A DNA stretch of 38,791 nt, taken from Chloroflexota bacterium (GTDB lineage Bacteria > Chloroflexota > Anaerolineae > Promineifilales > Promineifilaceae). The position numbers were made by a program, and so were the translations under genes. Shown one piece after another: positions 1 to 6,478 of this stretch. The stretch spans positions 3,192,286 through 3,231,076 of the forward strand of contig CP070688.1 in NCBI GenBank assembly GCA_020353135.1, written 5' to 3'. Below the pieces are notes generated by a model that did not search any database, had not been told where the DNA came from, and worked only from the letters and a program-made list of their open reading frames with translations. Position 1 is the stretch's first letter. Each line of letters begins with the position of its first letter.

Positions 1-1192
1 ACGCGTTGGCCTCATACCACTGGCTGGCCTGGCGATGCAGGACAGGGATGCGATCTGGGTAGCTCTGCTTCAAGCGAACATGAAGCAGGTCGCGGAAGAG
101 GTGATGATATCGATACCATTGCCGCTTATCATCCAAGGGCACAATGAACAGGTTCGCTTGCTCCAACTGTTCCAGAACAGCTTGAGAGTGGGAACTAGAG
201 AGAGCGGTATGGCCAGCTCTCTCCCCAGCCCCTGACCCTTGATGCCCGGAACCCAACACCGCATCGCAAAGCGGCCCGCTCATGCGCTCGAGGATCGACG
301 TTTCTAGCAGGAAGTCATTGCTGCCCTCAGGCCGCTGGGCAAGTACTTCGTCGAGCAGGTAATCGACGATGTAACGGCTGCTGCCGGCGAAGGCGGAGAC
401 AAAAGCGCGCCGATCTCCCTGGTCCATTGCCTGCATCGAAAGCGCCGCCAACTGTAGGCCGGCGATCCATCCTTCAGTGCGATTTTCAAGAGCGACGATA
501 TCCACAAGTGAAAGACCCAGCCCCATCACCCTGTTCAAGAATTCGGTCGTTTCTTCCAAGGTGAAGCGCAGATCGGCGCTGCGCAATTCCGTGATCTGGT
601 CGTTGGCGCGCAAGCGGGAAATCGACCAGGGTAGATCGGCTCGGCTGCAGATGGCCAGATGGAGCGGCGGCGGCAGGTGGTCAAGGAAGAATTGCAGGAT
701 GTCATGCGCGGCTTGGGCCTGGATGACATGGTAATCGTCGATAACCAGCATGTAGCAGCAATTACTCAGGGCTCCTGCCTCGGCCAGAGTCGCGATTTCG
801 TTCACGACCGGGGTCAGCACTGCGGCCGTTGGTGGGGGTTGTGGGGAACTGAGCGAAGCCAGCGCCGTTTCGCCAATGCCAGGAATGATCTTCTGCAGAG
901 CGTTCAACAAGTAGCCCAGGAATTGAACCGGATCGTTTTCGCCTTCGTCCAACGACAGCCAGCCGAATTTCGGATTCCGGCAAACGACCTGGGCATCGTG
1001 CGCATCAGGTATACGGTATCGCCACTCGGTTATTAGCGTGGTTTTGCCGAAACCGGCCGGGGCCGAGATGAGCGTCAGCTTTTTATCTTCTGCCAGCCCC
1101 TGATTGAGCCGTTCGATGAGCCGCGGCCGGGAGACGAGGTTCGGCCGTAGCGGAGGGGTATATAGTTTCGTCTGCAGCAGAGATACAGGCAC
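1..1192 (-). CDS. MalT-like LuxR-family ATP-dependent transcriptional regulator (C-terminus off window)
   Basis: The minus strand is open without interruption from a GTG at 1192 to the left edge (about 397 residues). The start reads V-P-V-S-L-L-Q-T-K-L-Y-T-P-P-L-R-P, the characteristic N-terminus of large MalT/LuxR-type regulators. It is followed by a P-loop in LISAPAGFGKTTL (around residue 43) and a Walker B-like LVIDDYH. The helical STAND region follows, with SRADLPWSISRLRAN, LRSADLRF, GWIAGLQLAALSM and WYRYHHLFRDLL all recognisable. Family knowledge: such proteins are about 850-900 aa, with a TPR-like sensor and a C-terminal LuxR helix-turn-helix, both of which would lie outside this window. 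The role is therefore ligand- and ATP-dependent transcription activation with an unknown ligand. A TATAAT sits only six bases before the GTG, so the transcript may be leaderless. Confidence 0.93.
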   Translation of the reverse strand, partial: MPVSLLQTKLYTPPLRPNLVSRPRLIERLNQGLAEDKKLTLISAPAGFGKTTLITEWRYRIPDAHDAQVVCRNPKFGWLSLDEGENDPVQFLGYLLNALQKIIPGIGETALASLSSPQPPPTAAVLTPVVNEIATLAEAGALSNCCYMLVIDDYHVIQAQAAHDILQFFLDHLPPPLHLAICSRADLPWSISRLRANDQITELRSADLRFTLEETTEFLNRVMGLGLSLVDIVALENRTEGWIAGLQLAALSMQAMDQGDRRAFVSAFAGSSRYIVDYLLDEVLAQRPEGSNDFLLETSILERMSGPLCDAVLGSGHQGSGAGERAGHTALSSSHSQAVLEQLEQANLFIVPLDDKRQWYRYHHLFRDLLHVRLKQSYPDRIPVLHRQASQWYEANA

Positions 1193-1198
1193 TAGATC

Positions 1199-1229
1199 AT
1201 TATATAGGAAAACGGCGGCCGGAAGACAA
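1199..1229 (-). promoter_or_regulatory. Putative promoter of the MalT-like gene, possibly leaderless
   Basis: On the minus strand a perfect TATAAT (1199-1204) lies six bases upstream of the GTG start at 1190-1192. A weak TTGTCT (1224-1229) lies 19 bases further upstream, longer than the usual 17. Transcription from this -10 box would begin at or next to the start codon, leaving no room for a Shine-Dalgarno site. Only the -10 match is strong. Confidence 0.45.
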
Positions 1230-1344
1230 CAGATTGCGGCTGATGCCCAGGTTCCTAATCGGCGATCGTCAGCTTCATCTTCTCATTGTACGTCTGGAAT
1301 CCACAACGGATGAAGGCAGCCTTCGCCCCTTCGTTTTAATCCTG

Positions 1345-1881
1345 TCAAATCTTTACCGGGAGTTGCCCATACACGACCCACGTATCATGATCGATGATTA
1401 CCGTGCCATGTACCTGGTGCGCTTGAAATATCTCTTTCAGGGCGGCCAGCATCGTCTCGTAAAACGGATCGCCCGGCTCGAGGGCCGGGCCATTGGAGAG
1501 GATCCGGCCGAATTCGCGCCGGGCTTGCTCAGGATCGAACCAGTGGAAGGCCTGTCCGGCGGTCACGAAGTCCACGGCATGATCGGGCAGGGTGGTCACC
1601 TCGGCCGTGGCGGCAACGCTGGTGAAGCCAGGATAGTCCTTCAGATAAAACCCCCCGCCCGCCCGCATCGCCGGGTCTGGTTCAACGCCGAAGACAGGAT
1701 TGCCGTTCTTGAGAAACAGCTCCGAGAGAATACCCATGCCCGATCCGATGTCGGCGATGATGTGCGTTTCAGTCAGTTGGCATTCGGCTTTGAGTAGTTC
1801 AAGGACCGCTGCCGGGTAGCGCGGCCGGTACTTGATGTAATTGTCGGCCCGCTGGGAGAAACGATACGTTGATTCTGTCAC
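1345..1881 (-). CDS. Class I SAM-dependent methyltransferase, internally shortened
   Basis: This is a 178-residue protein starting at GTG 1881. The GTG overlaps the TGA of the upstream VOC gene as GTGA, so translation is probably coupled. The N-terminus (YRFSQRADNYIKYRPRYP) and SAM-binding motif I (IADIGSGMG), followed by FGVEPDPAMR, are typical of small-molecule or unassigned class I methyltransferases. VDFVTAGQAFHWFDP matches the post-motif II region. After FGRIL the sequence jumps straight to a C-terminal segment (GPALEPGDPFYETMLAALK, then VVYGQLPVKI). From memory, relatives of this type are about 250 aa and have roughly 65-70 more residues here, including the strand after motif III. An in-frame deletion is inferred, so activity is doubtful. 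The open frame extends to a TTG at 2013, but that part is unlike the family. Confidence 0.75.
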   Translation of the reverse strand: MTESTYRFSQRADNYIKYRPRYPAAVLELLKAECQLTETHIIADIGSGMGILSELFLKNGNPVFGVEPDPAMRAGGGFYLKDYPGFTSVAATAEVTTLPDHAVDFVTAGQAFHWFDPEQARREFGRILSNGPALEPGDPFYETMLAALKEIFQAHQVHGTVIIDHDTWVVYGQLPVKI

Positions 1882-2102
1882 CGGGCCTCGCTGATTTCGA
1901 GCAGGTGGCCATCCGGATCTCTGAAGAAACAGCGCACTTCGCCGCCCCAACCCGTCGGCGGGGTCAAAAAGTCGGCCCCTCGAGCCCGCAGCACGTCGTA
2001 CGCCACCTGGCAATCAGGGACGCGGATGGTCATGGCATGGCTGACTTCGTCCAGGATGTGGGTCAGCGCCATGCCTTCAGCTGGAAAATCCATCTTGACC
2101 AT
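1878..2102 (-). CDS. VOC (glyoxalase/bleomycin-resistance) family protein, C-terminal half only
   Basis: This 74-aa ORF starts with ATG 2102, preceded by AAAGGAG at very short spacing. It contains SHAMTIRVPDCQVAYDVLRARGADFLTPP and ends FFRDPDGHLLEISEAR, the classic C-terminal beta-alpha-beta-beta-beta half of a VOC domain with the D-P-D-G-H-L-L-E-I metal-ligand region. VOC proteins of this type are usually 115-130 aa, so the first module (about 45-50 residues) is missing. It lies 26 bases after the CPBP gene and overlaps the methyltransferase start. It may be a remnant, or it could work as a dimer of half-domains, which I consider less likely. Confidence 0.7.
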   Translation of the reverse strand: MVKMDFPAEGMALTHILDEVSHAMTIRVPDCQVAYDVLRARGADFLTPPTGWGGEVRCFFRDPDGHLLEISEAR

Positions 2103-2128
2103 TTACTCCTTTGATGCGGCGCTGTTTA

Positions 2129-2908
2129 TCATCCGGCCGCTGCCGTCCTGCGCCTGAATTGCCAGTAGAGTATGGCGGCTACAATCGTCCAGACGATAAC
2201 GCCCATGATCCCCGTCTCCGGAGACCAGTTTGGGGCGCCGGTCAGGTAGGGTGGGCCGCTGATCTCGGTCGAAAACAGGGCGCCAAATGCGCTGAAGGCC
2301 AGGTTGTAGCCGTAGTGAATGCCGATCGGCACCCAGAGCGAACCCCCGGCCAGCACGGCCGCCAGGGCCAGGGCGGTCCCAAAGGCGGTAAAAGTGAGTA
2401 GACCGAATACCAGCTGGTAGATCAGCACATCGTCGGCGTTCATGGCCGGTAGGTGAAATATGGCCCACAGCGCGGCCGATGTGATGGCCCCGACGATGAT
2501 GGTCGTGCGGCCGCTCAAGACCTGAAAATAGCCGCCGCGGAAGATGAGCTCTTCGCTGGCCGCTATGAGCGCCGTCCAGACCAGGGTTCGGAATATCAGC
2601 GGCGGCAGGCTGCCGGTGATTTCCCCCTTGGCCGTGATGGTCGCCGAGTTAGTCACGGCGACGATGGCCAGAAACAGCAGCACGATCCCGACGCCGGCCA
2701 GGATGGAAAGGACCAGTTGCAGGGGCCAACGGGCGCCCTTGGGAAAGCCCAGAGCGCGGAACGGCCGGTCGTCCAGTCGCCACAAGCCAAGCGTCCCGAA
2801 GAGCAGGATGGCAAGTGATAGCGGTGTGAGGAAAGACAGCTGGCTCAGATTTTCCCCGCCGACCAGGCCGGCTAGAGCGATGATGTAGAGTCCTATATAG
2901 CGGTTCAC
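2129..2908 (-). CDS. CPBP-family intramembrane metalloprotease (CAAX prenyl-protease-like)
   Basis: This 259-aa polytopic protein starts with GTG 2908, with AAGGA eight bases upstream. The motifs of the CPBP (ABI/Rce1-like) family are visible: EELIFRG (EExxxR), then AIFHLPA (second-motif His), then GIHYGYN (the H...N motif). Several hydrophobic helices surround them, including LAILLFGTLGLWRL, LVLSILAGVGIVLLFLAIV, IVGAITSAALWAIF and IMGVIVWTIVAAILYW. Bacterial members cleave unknown membrane substrates and are often linked to peptide maturation, immunity or stress. The gene follows the small membrane protein by 12 bases, so they are probably co-transcribed. Confidence 0.9.
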   Translation of the reverse strand: MNRYIGLYIIALAGLVGGENLSQLSFLTPLSLAILLFGTLGLWRLDDRPFRALGFPKGARWPLQLVLSILAGVGIVLLFLAIVAVTNSATITAKGEITGSLPPLIFRTLVWTALIAASEELIFRGGYFQVLSGRTTIIVGAITSAALWAIFHLPAMNADDVLIYQLVFGLLTFTAFGTALALAAVLAGGSLWVPIGIHYGYNLAFSAFGALFSTEISGPPYLTGAPNWSPETGIMGVIVWTIVAAILYWQFRRRTAAAG

Positions 2909-2920
2909 TACTGGGTTCCT

Positions 2921-3238
2921 TTAACCAGTCCCTGGGCCCTTCAACTCCATCTTGATGCCGCCGGCGAAACCGGCGATGATGTTGTACAGGATCGTCAAGA
3001 CGGCCCCGAAGACGAAGCCGATGGCCCCATAGAGAATGGGGAAACAAACGGCGTACAACAGGCCGATTATTACGCCGCCCCCGCCTATGCCCAGATCCTC
3101 CATGGCCGCGGCCAAACTGGCTACGCTCAGTAGCGTAGCGCAGGCAAAGAGTAGGCCAATGATGAGTCCCAGGGCCGCGTTCAGCAAGCCAAACATCACA
3201 GCAGTGGACAACACGCCAATCCGTCGAATTTCGACCAT
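2921..3238 (-). CDS. Small hydrophobic membrane protein (DUF3566-like)
   Basis: This 105-aa protein was placed at ATG 3238 because GGAGG lies eight bases upstream and the chain then begins MVEIRRIGVLSTAVMFGLLN. Two long hydrophobic hairpins follow (LLNAALGLIIGLLFACATLL and VIIGLLYAVCFPILYGAIGF), then a glycine-rich GFAGGIKMELKGPGTG tail. The overall pattern resembles small Chloroflexota and actinobacterial DUF3566-type transmembrane proteins, but I cannot assign a function. It is the first gene of the minus-strand cluster that continues into the CPBP protease. Confidence 0.75.
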   Translation of the reverse strand: MVEIRRIGVLSTAVMFGLLNAALGLIIGLLFACATLLSVASLAAAMEDLGIGGGGVIIGLLYAVCFPILYGAIGFVFGAVLTILYNIIAGFAGGIKMELKGPGTG

Positions 3239-3286
3239 TTGATTTTCCTCCATTTGAGTGAACGCGAACAACCAGTAACGGAAGTT

Positions 3287-3292
3287 ATTATA
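3287..3292 (-). promoter_or_regulatory. Putative -10 box for the small membrane protein/CPBP cluster
   Basis: A perfect TATAAT on the minus strand lies about 50 bases upstream of ATG 3238. It sits inside the short palindrome GTTATTATAAC (3285-3295). No convincing -35 is seen at 16-18 bases. It fits the start of the leftward cluster but is unproven. Confidence 0.35.
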
Positions 3293-3368
3293 ACGGGTGT
3301 TTATTCCAGAAGGACGGCTGAAATTGCCGGCCGAATAGGTATCATGGGAGATACGAGGCGAAAGCTCC

Positions 3369-3606
3369 ATGCCCGTTACCGACGACGGGGCCATCGAGAA
3401 ATGGGTTTGGCACTATTTTGGCAGGAAGTAAGTGACGTAGGGGGCAGTTGCGCCCGCTGTGGTTGGGGATGCGGGGCCTAAAGGCCGGTCTGAATAAGCC
3501 AATCAAGGAGTATAAGTTTACGGGTATTCGCTTGCCGGCCGCCGTTCACGTTGGGACGTACTGGCCTCGGCTGGAGCGCCTTCTCGATTCGCTATTACCA
3601 GCGTGA
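3369..3606 (+). pseudogene. Possible frameshifted gene remnant, family unknown
   Basis: Frame one from ATG 3369 gives MPVTDDGAIEKWVWHYFGRK and then stops at 3429-3431. Another frame is open from 3436 to a TGA at 3604-3606 and reads RRGQLRPLWLGMRGLK, then KPIKEYKFTGIRLPAAVHV, then GTYWPRLERLLDSLLPA. Both pieces have the look of coding sequence: balanced charged and hydrophobic residues, and W, H and Y in plausible places. A frameshift plus in-frame stops around 3429-3435 would join them into one protein of about 80 aa. I do not recognise the family. A 45-aa ORF from ATG 3469 is the alternative. Confidence 0.35.
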
Positions 3607-3617
3607 GTCAATATAAT
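3588..3617 (+). promoter_or_regulatory. Putative promoter of the FHA-ABC transporter gene
   Basis: TATAAT at 3612-3617 is preceded 18 bases upstream by TTCGCT (3588-3593), a poor -35. The start codon of the transporter is at 3746, implying a 5' leader of about 120 bases. Only the -10 element is a good match. Confidence 0.35.
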
Positions 3618-3745
3618 AAAGAGACAGTTGCAGGGAGAGCAATGCGCAGTTGTCATCTATACCAGGAATGATCCTGCAAGAATTATCCTGAGCGGAAGCG
3701 ATCGAGATTCCTGGTTGAGAACCGGCACGTTTAGGAGGGTCGCGC

Positions 3746-6469
3746 ATGGCGAAGTATTGTCCACATTGTGGCGTTCGGGTTAGCCGGCCGGAGTTTCGGT
3801 TCTGTACCGTTTGTGGCAATTCGCTTGATAAGCCTGCTTCACGGCCGGGCGCTTCTCCTGCACTCCTTATCCAGCAACTTGGCGCTGCCCCGCGTCCAGT
3901 GCCCATCACCAAGCCACTGGTCACCATCGGCCGCGAGCCGACCAGCGACATCGTCATCCCCAACGTCATCGTCTCCCGCCAGCATGCTGAGCTCAAAGAA
4001 AAAGACGGCGCTTATTGGATTGCCGACACAAAGAGCACCAATGGAACGATGGTCAACGGGCAGCAACTGGAACCTTTTCAGGAGCGGCAACTGAAAAGCG
4101 GCGACATCATCCGCATAGGTGACGATCGGGGCAACTCGATTAGCCTGGCCTATCAGGATGGGGCGGAAGCTGCTCCGATAACCGGCACCGTAAACCTGGG
4201 CACGACCACCCTGACTCATCTGACCGTTTCCTCTCTCGGCCGCGACCCCGAAAACGATATTCACCTGGACCATCCGTTCGTTTCCAAGCGCCACGCGGAG
4301 ATTAAACCCGCGGCATCGGGAGGATTTGTCCTTCGCGATCTGAACAGCACCAACGGCACATTTGTCAATGAGCGACCGCTGCGGGGCGAGCAACTTCTGC
4401 GGGATGGCGATTGGGTGCAGATTGGTCCTTTCAAGCTTGCGTATCAGAACGGCGAACTGACTCGCTTTACGCCTGGTGGCAATTATCGCCTGGACGCGCT
4501 TTCCCTCGGCCGCGAAGTAACGATAAAGACCGACTTGTCGTTAAGTCGGTTGTTTGGACGAGGCGACTCTGCGTCCCAACTTCGCATCCTTGACGACATC
4601 AGCTTATCCATCTATCCCAAGGAATTTGTCGGCCTGGTTGGCGGCAGCGGCGCCGGCAAGAGCACGTTGTTGAAGGCGCTCAGCGGTTTCTCGCCGGCCA
4701 ATCAAGGCCAGGTGATCGTCAACGGAGACGACCTATATACGAATTTCAGCGCCTACCGCAGCATCATGGGTTACGTGCCTCAAGACGACATTATCCATGG
4801 GCAGTTGACTGTGCGGGGCGCTTTGACTTATGCTTCCCGGCTGCGCCTGCCCGATGCGACTCCGGCAGAAATCGAGCAGCGTATTCAGAAGGTCCTGGCT
4901 CAGGTTGAAATGAGCGAGCACGTCGACAAGCAGATCAACCGGTTGAGCGGCGGACAACGCAAGCGTGTGAGTATCGCCGTCGAGCTTTTGGCCGAACCCG
5001 GTCTTTTCTTCCTGGATGAACCGACTTCTGGCCTGGACCCTGGGCTGGAGAAGAAGATGATGAAAACGTTGCGAGAGTTGGCTGATGATGGCCGCACGAT
5101 CGTGCTGGTGACCCACGCCACGGCCAATATCGACCAGTGCAATCTGGTCGCGTTCATGGCTTATGCTCGCCTGACCTACTACGGTCCGCCAGAAGACACA
5201 GAGTCCTTCTTCGGAACCGGTAATTTCGCCGATGTATACTCGCTGCATTTGAACCCGGCCGATGCGTCCGCAAGCCGGCACCAGGCATTATGGTCCTCTG
5301 TTCCGCAATCTGGATTGGAAACGGTTGTCGGTCCGCAAGCGCAGACGGCCGAGCAATGGGCGGATCAATTTCGCAACTCGCCACAATACAAAAAGTATGT
5401 CGCCGACCGCCTGGGAGCAACGGGCGCAAAGCTCCAGCCAGAGCAGAGCTACCAACCTTCCAGAAAACAACGCGTTTCGCCGCTGCATCAATTTTCTGTT
5501 TTGGCCCGCCGCTATCTGGATCTGATAAGCCGGGACCGGCTCAGCCTGATCATTCTCCTGGCTGTCATGCCCGTTATCGGGCTTTTGCTACTAATCATGA
5601 CCGATCCTTATGATCTGGTAGGGAAAGGACCGGAGGCGATAACGGCCGAGATCCAAGAATCTATCGACGAGAAACGGCTGGAGGAAGATCCGGCGCTTAT
5701 CGATGAGCAGTTCCAGGGCACGTACGTGGTGGCCGGATCCGCCCAACGCCTGCTGTTCATGCTGGCGCTGGCTGCGAGCTTGTTGGGTATCTTCGCCGCC
5801 GCTTATGAGATCGTCAAAGAGCAGGCTATCTATCGCCGGGAACGGATGATCAACCTCATGATCGTTCCCTACCTCTCATCCAAGATAATCATTCTGGCAT
5901 TGTTCGCTTTGTTGCAGTGTTTCCTGCTTCTGCTCGTGCTTGGAGTGCGGGTCCATTACCCATCCGAAGGCGTTTTCATGCCGGCCACGGCCGAGATGTA
6001 TGTGACTTTGCTGCTGGCAACTATCGCCAGCATCAGCCTGGGATTGCTCATCTCGGCCGTCGTGAAGAGTGAGAATACAGTCATTTACCTGATTCTAGTC
6101 GTTCTATTCATCCAGATAATCTTTGCTGGCGCGATCTTCGATCTACCCGCTGCCGCAAAGCCCATCTCCTATGTTACGACCACGCGTTGGACACTGGAGG
6201 CGTTGGGCAGCTCGGCCGACATGCAGGCGCTAAATGAGAAAGGCGTGACCTGTGTCGAGTTTGAGGACGAACAAATGCTCTTAATGGCGGGTGAGCCGGA
6301 AGCGCCCTGCATCGAGGGACAGATGAAACAGCCGGCCTTGTCGACCTTCAACGTAGACTATGAACGTGACGTCGGGCATCTGCTGCTACGATGGCTTGCA
6401 TTATTGTTATTTGCCGTGATCTTCAGCAGCTTGGCCGGCATCCTACAACGGCGCAAAGACGTGATATAG
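3746..6469 (+). CDS. Zinc-ribbon, double-FHA, ABCG-type ABC transporter (ATPase-permease fusion)
   Basis: This is a 907-aa half-transporter starting at ATG 3746 with AGGAGG seven bases upstream. In order it has a zinc ribbon (CPHC at 5-8, CTVC at 20-23), FHA 1 (about 57-130: IGREPTSDIVI, SRQHAEL, STNGTMVN) and FHA 2 (about 160-230: LGRDPENDIHL, SKRHAEI, STNGTFVN). An ABC ATPase follows, with Walker A GGSGAGKST (299-307), signature LSGGQRKRVSIA and Walker B LFFLDEPTSGLD. An ABC2-type permease follows (helices such as LSLIILLAVMPVIGLLLLIM, LLFMLALAASLLGIFAAAY and LIISAVVKSENTVIYLIL-like segments). FHA domains bind phosphothreonine, so the neighbouring kinases may gate transport. The substrate is unknown. 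The kinase gene begins nine bases downstream. Confidence 0.95.
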   Translation: MAKYCPHCGVRVSRPEFRFCTVCGNSLDKPASRPGASPALLIQQLGAAPRPVPITKPLVTIGREPTSDIVIPNVIVSRQHAELKEKDGAYWIADTKSTNGTMVNGQQLEPFQERQLKSGDIIRIGDDRGNSISLAYQDGAEAAPITGTVNLGTTTLTHLTVSSLGRDPENDIHLDHPFVSKRHAEIKPAASGGFVLRDLNSTNGTFVNERPLRGEQLLRDGDWVQIGPFKLAYQNGELTRFTPGGNYRLDALSLGREVTIKTDLSLSRLFGRGDSASQLRILDDISLSIYPKEFVGLVGGSGAGKSTLLKALSGFSPANQGQVIVNGDDLYTNFSAYRSIMGYVPQDDIIHGQLTVRGALTYASRLRLPDATPAEIEQRIQKVLAQVEMSEHVDKQINRLSGGQRKRVSIAVELLAEPGLFFLDEPTSGLDPGLEKKMMKTLRELADDGRTIVLVTHATANIDQCNLVAFMAYARLTYYGPPEDTESFFGTGNFADVYSLHLNPADASASRHQALWSSVPQSGLETVVGPQAQTAEQWADQFRNSPQYKKYVADRLGATGAKLQPEQSYQPSRKQRVSPLHQFSVLARRYLDLISRDRLSLIILLAVMPVIGLLLLIMTDPYDLVGKGPEAITAEIQESIDEKRLEEDPALIDEQFQGTYVVAGSAQRLLFMLALAASLLGIFAAAYEIVKEQAIYRRERMINLMIVPYLSSKIIILALFALLQCFLLLLVLGVRVHYPSEGVFMPATAEMYVTLLLATIASISLGLLISAVVKSENTVIYLILVVLFIQIIFAGAIFDLPAAAKPISYVTTTRWTLEALGSSADMQALNEKGVTCVEFEDEQMLLMAGEPEAPCIEGQMKQPALSTFNVDYERDVGHLLLRWLALLLFAVIFSSLAGILQRRKDVI

Positions 6470-6478
6470 GAAAGCATT

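Larger units (their letters stand above)
3239..3745. other. Divergent intergenic region with a protein-like remnant
   Basis: This is 507 bases between the leftward small membrane protein and the rightward ABC transporter. It holds the -10 candidates of both genes. It also contains two plus-strand stretches that read like real protein in different frames (3369-3431 and 3436-3606), listed separately as a possible broken gene. No RNA gene or terminator with a T-run was recognised. Confidence 0.6.

Noticed and set aside
1345..2013. Methyltransferase start at TTG 2013
   Set aside because: The extra 44 residues are out of frame with VOC coding sequence and unlike the family. GTG 1881 gives the expected N-terminus and a GTGA overlap.
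3239..3481. Plus-strand ORF of 80 codons ending in a Cys-rich C-A-R-C-G-W-G-C
   Set aside because: It begins opposite the conserved start of the small membrane protein and has no recognisable start site or family. The other two frames here look more protein-like.
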